Position numbers and translations under genes: made by a program. From NCBI GenBank assembly GCA_047495785.1, contig JBLDXI010000050.1, positions 62,001 to 126,000 on the forward strand: a stretch of 64,000 nt of DNA, written 5' to 3'. Numbering within the stretch: position 1 is the stretch's first letter; every line of letters begins with the position of its first letter. Below the pieces are notes generated by a model. That model was not told the origin of the DNA and did not search any database. It saw only the letters and a program-made list of their open reading frames with translations. The DNA is from Lepidodermella squamata. Lineage: Eukaryota > Gastrotricha. Below are positions 53,350 to 64,000 of this stretch, in pieces.

Positions 53350-54734
53350 GTTGTTAATCGATCTATTTCGCGATAAATTTCGAAATATTTTTAGTACTGC
53401 GCGATAAAAACTATGAGCCTCGAAACAAGTGTCAAGTGCTTGACAAAATAAAAATAATGATTTTTCCGGACTTTACATTCGGATGGAGGTATTCAGGGCA
53501 GAGGCCTCAAATAGCGTTCGAAAGTAATTTTGTTAATTGTCTGTAGGCGTGGTCGTGGAATCGACAGTTCTCTTCTTCAGTCGATCCCCTGTCGTGACGT
53601 CAAACGCTCGGCGTAAGGGGTGTGACGCGTTTTCCCGACATTTACTCTGTTATTCTGACCATATAAAGAGCTTGGCCATTAAAAAAATTGTAAATACGAA
53701 AGTAATAAAGCAAGTAATTACGAAAATTAAAATCGATTAGGTAGGCGCCTATGTCCTCCTCTTAGAGAAGCACTCACCAAACGGACCTCTCAATAAAATT
53801 CCAACTTGAAGCAAATTACAAGCCTAAATCGCTAGCGACTAATCATTGGAAGTGTCTTCGTAAAAGCCCTGGATTTGTGATTTTAAGTAAAGCGTAAAAC
53901 CAGTGAAAAAATCCTAGCTTTTCTCGAAAGGACATTTTTCAAAGTTACAAATGCCCTACGTCAGCAAGGTCTAAATTAGGAAATGTTGGACTGGCTTGTC
54001 ATTTCTCCGAACGTGAGTTGTGAGGTTTTCCGCCATAAAAAATTGAGATTTGACGTTCAAGCACCCCCAGCAAGTACCCTCGCAATGCTCTTGGTATTAA
54101 ATATTCTCCCATATTTCACTATTTCGGCAAATAGGCTATATTTTCCTAACTACTAACAATCTCGCAATCAAAGTGTATCTGATGGTGTCTCATATACATT
54201 TGTTAATGTTAGGGCTCCACAGAAAAAATGCATGCTGCGAATTTTTTAGGGAGAGCATTTATAGTTACCTGGGGGTAGCTTGAAAGCAAAATGTGTCTCG
54301 TGGCGTTATGTCTGAGAAGCCGCACATGATCGAGTCCGATGATAGTGCTTCCGACCAACTGACGTGGATATCCGCATCAGACTATGTCCACACATTGAAA
54401 AAATGTCGCCTTTAGGCATTAGACACGTGATTATTTTGTTTTTCCAGCTATATCAATCATCTGAAAGAAATTAATCCATTACAATCGGCATGGGTGTCTC
54501 GTTTCGGACACACTTATCACAAGTCCCAATTATTTCCTTAATTTTGATTACAGACTTTCCTACACCATCGACATTCAGAAATAGTACAATTATTTAGACG
54601 GAGTAAACTGCGAAACAAAAGTTTACACTTAAGCCAGACGAGAAAATTTGAGCTGGAACCACTAACATAAACAAACAAATCTGAAATTTGCTAATTTTAT
54701 TTGTAAAATAGTGCAAAGTAAATTCAATTCAAAT
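53350..54734. other. Intergenic, nothing recognised
   Basis: Only short frames. No repeat family of this window was spotted and no RNA gene recognised. Confidence 0.45.
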
Positions 54735-55802
54735 TCAGTTCATTTTCTGAAACACAACTGCCATCGCAGACCACAGGCTTGAGAATTTATCTGGCGCCAT
54801 AGCGACGTAGCGCTTCTGTTCATCGAACAGAATCTTCGCAATTGCCTTCTTCTCCTCCTCCGATCGCTTGTTCGACAAACATTGCAAGAAAAACGGCTCC
54901 ATAGCCGCAGCCATTGAGTCGACAAACTCGTCAGCAAACCTAGCCGCATCTTTATGCTCGAGATAGCTAGCGAACAAGTGATGCTGAGCTGGTGGAAGGT
55001 GCTCAGCTTTCACAAGCTTCAGCCCCAACATTTCGTACAATCCAACCGGCCCGGTGATATCGTCCATAGTTCGCCACATCATTGGGACCTGAAAATTGAC
55101 CAGTTCTTCGGCTGTAACTACTCCACGTTGAACAAAAGCGCGTAGCATAGCTGTGAAGCCAGTTATCATCGTGGTTTGGCCGTCTTGTTTCGATAGGAAA
55201 TTCACGACCAAAACACCACCAGGGACCAATTCGCGAGATCGAGCTGTTAGAAAGTTCTGCCAATCCACCGCAGCTTGTTCCCGGAAAAGAGCGGCCACTT
55301 TTTCGGCATCGTAACCCATTGGTGAGTAGATTCCCTCCAGTTTCCCTGGGATTTTCGACATCCAATGAAGCGAACAGTTCGAAAAGGCGAATTGCAGACT
55401 GTTATCCGGCAGAACTTGCTCGAAAAAGTTCAAACCAGCCGCGAGTGAGAAAACGCCCTTATGCTGCTTCAGGTACGACCTCTCGCTGCCATGGATAAAG
55501 TTGAACATTACATCCCATTTGTTACGAGGGACGTCCTCGTGAACCACAAGAAATGAAGGAATAGCTTCTTCGCCGTATTTGTTGCGGAACAGGCTGATAA
55601 CGATAGACATAGCTTCCGAGCTGTTCGCGCCAGTGCTTGAGCCGAAATCGGCAATAACGAAAGGCGTTGCTCTAGGAAGTTCGCCCGCATGTTGTTGGAT
55701 GCCCAGCTCGATGAAGGGTGTTGTCAGTTCAAGGATCTGTAGCTGATTTCGCGAGTGGCTGTTGTAGTCTTCTCGCATAGCTAAAGAAGTAGTTGGCGAC
55801 AT
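54735..55802 (-). CDS. SABATH-type SAM-dependent carboxyl methyltransferase (copy 2), intronless
   Basis: A single exon gives 355 residues starting MSPTTSLAMREDYNSHSRNQ. The family core is complete: N-terminal Y-N-S-H-S-x-N-Q, SAM-binding FVIADFGSSTGANSSEAMS, HEDVPRNKWDVMF, GVFSLAAGLNFFEQVLP, LQFAFSNCSLHWMSKIP, FLTARSRELVPGGVLVV, FQVPMMWRTMDDI and C-terminal FSSLWSAMAVVFQK. The length fits the usual 350-390 residues of this family, best known from plants, where members make methyl esters of hormones and volatiles. The acceptor substrate here is unknown. Copy 1 (44328-46269) has a large intron that this gene lacks. Confidence 0.92.
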   Translation of the reverse strand: MSPTTSLAMREDYNSHSRNQLQILELTTPFIELGIQQHAGELPRATPFVIADFGSSTGANSSEAMSIVISLFRNKYGEEAIPSFLVVHEDVPRNKWDVMFNFIHGSERSYLKQHKGVFSLAAGLNFFEQVLPDNSLQFAFSNCSLHWMSKIPGKLEGIYSPMGYDAEKVAALFREQAAVDWQNFLTARSRELVPGGVLVVNFLSKQDGQTTMITGFTAMLRAFVQRGVVTAEELVNFQVPMMWRTMDDITGPVGLYEMLGLKLVKAEHLPPAQHHLFASYLEHKDAARFADEFVDSMAAAMEPFFLQCLSNKRSEEEKKAIAKILFDEQKRYVAMAPDKFSSLWSAMAVVFQKMN

Positions 55803-56833
55803 TGTTGTTGTAGTAAATTAAATGGCGAAAATAGCTGTTTTGTTCTACTTTAACGCTATTGCCAGCTATTTATAACGACGATGCGCACGACAAAAGGATT
55901 TGAAATGTACGCAAAAATGCAGCAGCACATTTCTCGTAGCGGCATAATAGGATTATAATGTTTATACGCACTTTGTATATTAGCCATGTAGCGGGCATTA
56001 AATTCTTTATAAATTCTTGAAAACCATCTTTCAGTCATGTTTCGAGAAGCATTTTATTTTTATCTGCCTGGAAATTTCTGAGAACAACGCCCTCTTGAAT
56101 GCGGTATTTTTAGAAGTGGCTTTGAACCATTCCCAGTGGGATTAGGATGTAATCTCTCATAATGCCCGAACTTTAATTTTTTCCAGCCCGCTAAAAAAAT
56201 GTCTGTGAATTTCAATTGCGTCATTTCAGAGATTCAGAGATTTTAAAATGGCATAAGAAGGGGTCAATTTTTCTTGATTCGAAGCATGGACGTTTCGCTA
56301 AATGTAAATAAAAGAGTAATTTTGACGAAAATTAAACTATTTTTTTGAAGTTGAGCCAACTGAGAAAATCACCCATCTTTTAACCACGATTTTACTGAAG
56401 AAATTACAAATGTTCAGTTTTTACCTGGTTTTATCAAATTTCTTCGGATTTTTTCATTCCCATTCACAAGAGACATACTTGATAACTATTCTTGGGGAAT
56501 TTTATGAGACACGCTGTAAGAATGGTTTTAAATTCAAGTCCAGCAGCAATTGAGACCCGATCAAATGTTTCTGAATTGTCTCTTTTTGACATCCAAATCA
56601 ACCAATTTTCGCGAAAATTGGGTTTCTTAAAAGTCATTTTCGGTCAAATTTACTTGCTTATTATTGTTACCAGCGGGTGCACACTTAACGACCCTCATTG
56701 GTGTTTTTTTACCCATACCAATATGCTATGCGAGTCGCTTGTTTTGCAGCAAATAGCAAGCAAACAAACAAAACCGCCGTGTTTAGTGACCACCACTTTT
56801 CAAATCATTTTTTTCACAAGTAAACACAAAACA
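55803..56833. other. Intergenic, nothing recognised
   Basis: The frame of the CCP gene is open upstream to 56492 but has no leader-like start. A stretch near 56455-56500 (cacaagagacatacttgat) resembles the region after the three-PAN gene (about 36580). No gene is supported. Confidence 0.4.
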
Positions 56834-59800
56834 ATGCTCATTAGACCTAGGAATATCGCTTGCATATGCTTGTTAATCAAATTAGCCGAATCTGCATGCG
56901 GACCACGCGGGTTAGCCGGGCCACCTGGCTCGCCTTGCTCCCTAGTTCCTATCGGGGAAATCTCCGGCGATCCTAAACCCCTGATTGGCGGTACCTACGA
57001 CAACGGAGATCCTTTTAATGGTTTCAAAACTCCAGCCACAACTACACCCTCGATTGATATCTACGATGACAACAGTGTTTTTGTTGGCGATCATTCTCGA
57101 TTTCCTGATGTCGATGCAGCGACTTATTTCGGTAGCAGAACCAGTAGCGAAGCAATTTGCCCAATGCTACCTTTTGACTTGAGCGACTCAGCCTTCCCTG
57201 CAGGGACTGTTATCTCAATCACATGTCCCGAGGGTTACGAATTCGTGCCAAGTGATGGCAATGTGAAGACGGATCGGCCTATCAGAACAGCGAGTTCTTC
57301 GTGTCTAATGGACGCAGTTTGGTCTTCAAATCCGATTGGAACCTGTAAGAAGCGGGTTGCAGTCAGGTTTTGCGCTGAACCTGAGCCGATACTGAATGGC
57401 GTAGTCTCGGAGAGGATGATTGTGAAAGTGGAGACGTTGGAGTCGCAGAGGCTGTTTCATTTTCAAACTGAGCCGCCGATGGTGCACAAGGCCAAGTCGC
57501 ATGGCAACCGGCACCCGGGTCCTCAGCCGATTTATGAGGTTGTTGATGGTTCGGAAAATCATCGCTACACTATTGGCAGTTATTTGCGTTACTCGTGCAA
57601 TCATGGATTTAGACTTCAAGGTATATTTTGATATAATATCTGATACTATAGGCCAAGGGCTTCTCAACACCTGGCACTATACAACCCAATAATCAGAATT
57701 CTTACCACGTTGCAACCACTGCCGATTTTTATCGGCTTTTTAGTGCAGGAAAATATGCCCTGAATTCTGAAATTCTGCGTCAAAGTGATTAAATATCATA
57801 TCTCTATCCATCTACATCCATTTTCAAATAATTTCTTAAACCTTTTACATTTTGTCATCAGGCGACCCCCGCGACCTTGAGCTGGATTGGCGACCCAGGG
57901 AAAACTCCCAGGGAAAGCTCACTACCCACCGGTTGAGAAGCGCTGCCCTAGGCTTAGGTTTTCTAAAAAATGAAAACAATGCCGATAGACAATTCATATT
58001 TTTCATAACCTGCGGTTCTATGAGACTCGCTCCTATCCAAAGAGGAAACAATCAAACTCGCATCATAACCCCTACAACTTTTGGGAACGGGCTTTAGGAA
58101 CGTAAATTTAAATTAAAGAGAATTTTATATATTTTTATATTTTCGAGGATCGAGAATGAACATAGAGCCCGGAGAACTGATAACAGATTACCGTATATAC
58201 CGAAATATTAGGCCACACCGAATTATAGGGCAGAACCGTATTTCAAGGCAGAGGTTAGAGGTTGAATAATAAAATATAAGGCACCACCGAATTATAAGGC
58301 ACGTGCCCTCAAATGCGAACACGTGCGTAATCCACTCAGCAGGTAATCTCTAGGGTAAACAGTCGCTGGAATGGACCGCAAGCACCTGCGGGGCGTAAAC
58401 GATGACATCGAAAACGCTCTGCACAAGCGGGTGGCTGAGAGGGGATTACGCCGACGTGTCTCGCCATGAAATTTATGGCTAACTAAGTTCGCTTTTGCGA
58501 AGCTGGGAATATAAGGGAGACCCGGAATTTAAAGCAGGACTTGAACGGCTTACAAAAAAATTATAAGGCAGTGTAAACTAATTCGGTATATACGGTATTA
58601 TTTTTTTGTCGTCTGCAAAAGTCGACATAGTCTTGGGAAAAATGACTAATAGCATATGAACTCGACACTTCTTAACAAACAAGTAACACATGAAAAATTC
58701 ATCTGCTTATGGCAAACAATTACTGCTTAATTTCAAAATCTGGATTAAAATTTTTATGAATTGAACTATGCATTAAAAAATGGCAGCAATTTTGCATATT
58801 CATGAAACGTAAAGCTTATGGCTAGAAAAACCTTTGATAAAACTGAAAAAACGCCAAATTAAAAATCGCATGAGCAGATATAATCAGTCAAATGTTTTTA
58901 TAAAATGATTCGCCGTGAGTTGAGGAGTCTGAAAATCCAAGTCCCATAATCATAGCACGCTCACCCGAGAAGCAATTGAGTTTCTAATTGCCGAGTCCAC
59001 CTGAAAAAATAAATAGGACAATGCAGCCTTGTTATTATTGCTAAAAACCCATTTTTTCCTCACTCGCAAAAATTTTATTTTTGCCTCGAGCAGATGAATT
59101 TCCCGCTAGTTTCGATTCCTTACTGCTATTACTGCTATTACTGCTAGGTCCCAAAGGACGTAGTGCAGGACAGGAATTTTCAACTCGAAAATCTTCACTA
59201 TCTGCTTAATGAAATTCCGACCCGGATCATTAGCGACCTTGCTATGAGGCTTTATTTTGTAAAACCTGGGTTACCTTTCAAGAGTTCATTGCTGTTTTGC
59301 TCGCTTTTTGCAGCAATCCCTCGACAGACGCGTTCTAGTTAAAGGAACGTTCTCTTTCTGACGCTGTTTACGAGCGAAAAGGATTGGCGCCCCAGATGGT
59401 GCCATTTTTTTTGCTTTTTCGTAATAAATGTACGGCGAATTTGATAACAGCACCTTTTTTTTATAAGACTGGGTCTGTCTACGGACTCCGTGCTTTATCG
59501 AGGGAGCACTGTATTTTGAAATTGAGAAAACATACTTACTGCGATTTAGCGATTGTGATTGAAAGTTGAAAAACGGGCTAAAAGCTAATAGGATTGCTTG
59601 ACAATAATTCGAAATTTTGTATATTTTCCTTCATTTGCAGGTTCGAGTGACCGGATTTATTGCAAGTACCCTGATTGGACCGTGGCTCCAACCTGTGCCC
59701 GAATCTGCTACGCCCCAGACACGCCAGCATACGCCGTCATCGACCGGCAACTCACAACCGAAGACGGCTTCGAGTTCCAAGTCAACGGCTACATAACCTA

Positions 59801-62250
59801 CAAATGCATCGACGAATCGTACATGCTAGTCGGAAGCGAAAAAATCACTTGCCTATCAAACGGCAGCTGGTCGGGCAACATGCCATTCTGCCGGCCGAGA
59901 AAGGTCAACAAACCACCGCCTGCTGTTGAATGTGTCACCCCAGTTCCGCCTGATAATGCCGTAGTAGTGTCCCAAGTCATTGGGCAGCATCCAGATCACC
60001 ACCCGGTTCAGGGTTATATTCGATACAAATGCCTGCCTGGCTACGAATTCACTCCTGGGTCTCAGGCAACCCTCACTTGCCAGCCAGATGGTAGCTGGAA
60101 CTACCCGGTTCCGATATGTAGACTAACAGTCGTCACCACGCCAACACCTCCATTCGAATGCGAAGGGCCTGCTATCCCAATCAATGGCATGATTCATCGA
60201 CAATTGACATCGTCCAGGGTTAACTACCGATACCCAGTCGGAGGTTTTATCGAATATGGATGTGAGGACCGGTATGAGCTATTCGGAGATCGGACGATAA
60301 CCTGTACGCTATCAGGCTGGTCCTCCTCTCCACCGGTTTGTAGGATGACATGCCCCGAGCCACACCTGTCAGGCGCGCCGAATATCTATATAAAATCACA
60401 GCCGGATGAACGATCGCCGAGTGGATTTTACATGGTGGATAGTGAATTTGCGCTGGATTGTGCGAATGGCACTACGTTGGTGAATGGGTCGCTGACGATC
60501 AAGTGTATGGAGAACGGCAAATGGCATCCGCAACACTTGAGGCCGATTTGCAGGTCAAAGAACTTGGTCCAGGAGACAAAGACTTGTAAGTCCATTTTGT
60601 ATACGCATTGGAATAGGTTTTCGGGGAATAACAAGGCGTCTATAGTCCAGAGGAACGAAATGTAAAAATGCGCTAAATTGCAGATTATTCCTAATATTCC
60701 TCAATTTCGAAATTAGGGAAATTGGAAAATTGCAGAACATTCATAATGTTTAAAATGAAATTTATATTAGGTTCTCCAAAATCTTGCAATTTTTATGTAC
60801 GAAATTCCCAGTCAAAATTAAAGCAAAAAGTGAAACGAATTAAAAACGAAATATAATTGAATATTTCGGATTTTCCAAGAAGTCTAAGATATAAATGCCT
60901 TCCACGACTTTTACTTGGAAAGGTCCCGTCGCCGGTACCAGCCTCTTCGATCTCAATCATTTTATGCAAGTTGATGGATAGTCCGCAGTATTTCTAAAAT
61001 TATCCTCCCTAATCCTCTTGAGGGTATCACATAAGCTATAATGATCCACTAAGTCTAATTGTTATTTTTTATTCGTATTTTGGCGCTTCTTGTCGCTAAA
61101 ATTGATTTCGACCGATGGTGAGTGTTTCGCTAATAGGAAATTGGGCAATAAAAATTGGTCAAAAACACAAATGACAAGTCAGACTGTACGTTACGCAGTT
61201 TTAAAAAAATTTAAAAAATTACAGGAATCATTTTCTGAACCATTTTTTTGGCCTAAATATTTGCTTGAATCCATTAAAAACCAATAAAAATACTTTTGGC
61301 ATTAAAAAAATTAAGGATTGTGATGGCCGGCGCCATTACGGCGTACGGTTGGAGAATTCATAGGAATTTATCCTTCATAGGTTGTTTTTCTGGGAAAATA
61401 TTAAAATAAATAATTATGAGCTAATTTCAGCATTTTTCAGGTTATAAACTAATTTATAATTAATTAAAAATATTGAATAACCATCATGGATTCTTCATAA
61501 TGAATACTCGTGGAAACATTTTAAAATTAAAATTTGAGAAAATCTCTAAAATGTATCATTTCAGTATGTGGCGAGCCACCGGCTATGAAATGGGGCTACA
61601 TCGTCCAGTGCTCACAGCTTCCGACCAACGGCCGTTATCCACTCGGAACAACAGTGGCCTATTCTTGCCAGCACAACTACACCCTAGTCGGAACTTCCAG
61701 CTACACCTGCAACGAGCGAGGCTTCTGGGTACCAGTCGACAGCGAATACGAGAGCTACTGCGACTTGACCTGCCCACACCCGCCAACAATGCCGTTCAGC
61801 AATATCATCGACCAATCAAAGTACATCCCCACAATCGACAGATACCGCCATGGCGCCCATATTCGCTACAACTGCACTCCAGGGGGCAATATTGTTGGCG
61901 ATGATACGATTTGGTGTTATGAGGACGGGTCTTGGTCTTCGAGCCCACCTGAATGCCAGATACCTTGCGGAAAACCTCCAACTCCTGCGAATTCATTCAT
62001 CCTATTCCAATCAGACCCGATAACTCCTATACCACTCGACGACTACGGCCAACCGGACGAGGCTGGGAAGCGATACCCACCCGGGGCCTATTTCCGATAC
62101 GCCTGTAACGATGGCTACAACAAGATTGACGAAGATCTGGACACAATTTACTGCCGAAATGGCGGATATTGGCTTACGAAGCTTAACAAAGAGATTGGAG
62201 AGATTTGCTTGTTTTTCCCTAACTGGATGGCTCAAAAACGGCTAAAATAG
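56834..62250 (+). CDS. Secreted multi-CCP (sushi) protein
   Basis: Exons 56834-57620, 59641-60585 and 61565-62250, with both introns phase 1 (2020 and 979 bp), give 805 residues. The start MLIRPRNIACICLLIKLAES is a signal peptide; a short collagen-like run (CGPRGLAGPPGSPC) follows. About nine CCP modules follow, recognisable by paired motifs such as ISITCPEGYEF, YLRYSCNHGF, YITYKCIDESY, YIRYKCLPGYEF and FIEYGCEDRYEL, each followed by a C-x-x-x-G-x-W closing motif (CLSNGSW, CQPDGSW, CYEDGSW). One module is split by intron 1. There is no membrane helix, so it is probably secreted. CCP arrays mediate adhesion or complement-like recognition; the target is unknown. AATAAA follows the stop. Confidence 0.85.
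58189..58597. mobile_element. Non-autonomous TIR element inside the CCP-gene intron
   Basis: Perfect 16-bp inverted ends, taccgtatataccgaa at 58189 and its reverse complement at 58582-58597, bound 409 bp. The outermost TA on each side is compatible with a TA target duplication. Inside are several copies of accgaattataaggca-like subrepeats, with a last inverted one near the right end. No transposase is present. It lies in intron 1 of the CCP gene. Confidence 0.75.
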
Positions 62251-62368
62251 AAATAAAACAATCTATTGTATTAGAAAAATGTACTAAAGTGATTTTTTTG
62301 CTTACAACCTATTCAAAGTCAACTTGGGTGGGGCGGGGAGCTACATAGTACCATTCAGTGCTTTAACA

Positions 62369-62827
62369 ATGAGATTTCAATTAGCTCTATGGCTTCTCGG
62401 TGCTTGGTTGGGCTTTTCTGTTGGCAGGGTTACTTTCCAGGCAGATTACGGGGCTGATTGCTTCTTCGACTCGCAGTGCTTTTCCGTACTCGAATGCAAG
62501 AAGGTAAACGAAACGTATCAGCGCGGGGAGTGCTCTTGCAAGGACGATTGGATCTGGAACGCCTCGGACCAGCAATGTGTCGATCCGGAGCCTGAGACAA
62601 CGACTACGAGTACTACGACTCAAAGTACAACACCAGCGACTACGCTGAGCCCGGAGGACATGTTTAATGCGGCGATGGCCAAGTGCAACTTGAATTGTCA
62701 GCAGGTCTATCGGAAGAAATACATTGGGCTAGTTGCGGCTGGATCTTGTGAAGTTGTTGGAGATCCGGCTAAAATCTCTGTTATTTGCCCGAGAGGATAC
62801 ACCTGTAAATGCTACTTGCTACTTTGA
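62369..62827 (+). CDS. Small secreted EB-like cysteine-rich protein
   Basis: An intronless 152-residue frame starting MRFQLALWLLGAWLGFSVG, a clear signal peptide. The first module (GADCFFDSQC, LECKKVNETYQRGECSCKD, DQQCVDP) has EB-like spacing. A Thr-rich linker (TTTTSTTTQSTTPATT) joins it to a second cysteine-rich module (AKCNLNCQQVY, AGSCEVVG, VICPRGYTCKC). I start at 62369 rather than the in-frame Met 15 codons earlier because the leader is clean from there. Only 119 bases separate it from the CCP gene. An aataaa lies just after the stop. Confidence 0.75.
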   Translation: MRFQLALWLLGAWLGFSVGRVTFQADYGADCFFDSQCFSVLECKKVNETYQRGECSCKDDWIWNASDQQCVDPEPETTTTSTTTQSTTPATTLSPEDMFNAAMAKCNLNCQQVYRKKYIGLVAAGSCEVVGDPAKISVICPRGYTCKCYLLL

Positions 62828-63764
62828 ATTGATCCAAGCTAATAAAGAAGTTGAGACACAATGCAGCAGAGTGGTTCAAATTAGTTTGGGAATTTTCACT
62901 TAAAGAGAGGAATTAACCCTCCTTAATAGATTTCACTCTAGACTCCAGATGTGAAGTAGTAATTTAACTTAAGCATGTGCCTGCGTGACTAAAGAATTGA
63001 AAGAATTAATCAAGGATATGAGTCAATTTCGCCAGTCGAAGACTAGCCAAGAAACCAGTGATTGTCGCATCTAACGTTGCTATGACTAGTCGCTGAATTT
63101 CTGTTGCTGCACGATTCCGGATGGAAAACCGGATCTGCATCGCGACAGCTACCAACAAGAGATTTCGACGACCTCGTTTTTCACCTCATTTTGTCAAATT
63201 TTTAGTTTTGCACGTGAAATTGCTTTTGAATAAAATTAGGGTTTTCGCTGTTCTATTGACTTTCCTAAGATTCTCGAGAAAATGCGTTTTCTGGGGGTTT
63301 TGAGGCCAATTCCGAGCAAAATGCTGCCCAAATTTGTGGCAGTTTCAAACCATTGAGAAACATATGTTTGTATGTATTGTATTGTATTGTATTATATTGA
63401 TTGTATTGAATTGTATGTATTGAGGCATTATTTGCTTTTTGAGCCCATCCGCATAGCTGATAGCCGACCCGTTAGGTTTGAGATCCCAAGAGACCAACCC
63501 TGGTTTTCATCAGAATTTCCCGCTCTACAGGATGATACACATATACCTCTAGGCCATGAATAATTGAGCGCTATGGGTAATTATATGTTCACATAATTTT
63601 ACACGTTGGACATTTTTCTATTGTTCAGACCTCAGACCCACAGGAAGTTTGATATTCGGGAAGTTCGAAATTACAAGTGACGCGTGATCGATGAGTTATA
63701 TTCGGCTGTATCGTCATTTCAGCGTTGCAGCTACACATAATAAAAACCCCGCGGTATCAACTAC
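62828..63764. other. Intergenic with a pentanucleotide run
   Basis: A degenerate (tattg)n run lies at about 63372-63422. No other gene or repeat was recognised. The region just before 63765 is the proximal upstream of the next receptor. Confidence 0.5.
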
Positions 63765-64000
63765 ATGGCATCCCTTATAATTTTGCTTTTGGTGGTTGAG
63801 CTGGCGTCTGTAGAAGCTGCGTCATCAGCAGCTGGGAAGTTTGAGGCGAGATTCGCTGAATCCTGTCCAGCAGTTCTGTCAAAAAGTCTACCGATGGATC
63901 AAGCGGTTTACACCAACAACAGCCGTCCGATTGTCGTGAATATCAAAATGCTTCTCCATCATTTCGTCGGTATCGATGACGTGGAGCAAAAGCTGTCTCT
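63765..64000 (+). CDS. Cys-loop ligand-gated ion channel, subfamily C (right-edge partial)
   Basis: The ATG at 63765 opens MASLIILLLVVELASVEAAS, a signal peptide. It is followed by FEARFAESCPAVLSKSLPMDQ, RPIVVNI and LLHHFVGIDDVEQKLSL, aligning residue by residue with the N-terminus of the receptor at 49416. The frame is open to the window edge (78 complete codons). No intron occurs at the position used by subfamily B (after DDLRQT), matching the intronless sister gene. The gene continues outside the window. Confidence 0.85.
   Translation, partial: MASLIILLLVVELASVEAASSAAGKFEARFAESCPAVLSKSLPMDQAVYTNNSRPIVVNIKMLLHHFVGIDDVEQKLS

Noticed and set aside
1-64000. tRNA, rRNA or CRISPR features
   Set aside because: I looked for tRNA B-box-like words and regular spaced repeats and found no convincing candidate; a dedicated scan is needed to exclude tRNAs.

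Overview
The window is animal nuclear DNA. Genes are split by short GT-AG introns (commonly 47-65 bp, in matching phases). They encode metazoan extracellular and receptor families: Cys-loop ligand-gated channels, class C and rhodopsin-like GPCRs, sushi/CCP, PAN/apple-like and EB-like cysteine-rich proteins. The EB-like modules, tiny introns and dense tandem duplication suggest a small-genome invertebrate, probably an ecdysozoan. I cannot name the species. All gene models were built by hand from splice sites and frame continuity, with no transcript evidence.

Layout. 1-445 is the 5' part of a Cys-loop receptor running off the left edge. 446-13584 is gene-poor and full of dispersed repeats, foldback elements and decayed coding pieces. 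13585-14156 is a small secreted acidic-then-basic protein, followed by nested terminal-inverted-repeat elements (14161-14782). 15685-18706 holds two Cys-loop receptors, the first with a 7-bp frameshifting deletion. 19707-23000 holds an orphan model, a truncated paralogue and an intact secreted ankyrin-repeat protein. 24334-26930 has two more Cys-loop receptors of a second subfamily. 27407-36513 is an extracellular-protein block: two PAN-like proteins, two tandem Thr-stalk proteins, an EB-like protein with a possible GPI tail, and a degenerate methyltransferase. 37101-53349 is a receptor block: two GABA-B-type class C receptors, one complete rhodopsin-like GPCR with a broken duplicate, a half GPCR, a third-subfamily Cys-loop receptor and a SABATH-type methyltransferase. 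54735-55802 is a second intact methyltransferase, 56834-62250 a nine-CCP secreted protein, 62369-62827 a small EB-like protein. A third-subfamily Cys-loop receptor runs off the right edge from 63765.

How it may work together (inference). Seven Cys-loop receptor genes or fragments in three subfamilies, two class C receptors and several rhodopsin-like GPCRs, all tandemly duplicated and partly pseudogenised, look like a fast-evolving receptor locus, plausibly chemosensory. It is interleaved with small-molecule carboxyl methyltransferases and secreted cysteine-rich proteins. The receptors lack the long M3-M4 loop, and three have a Cys-loop one residue longer than canonical.
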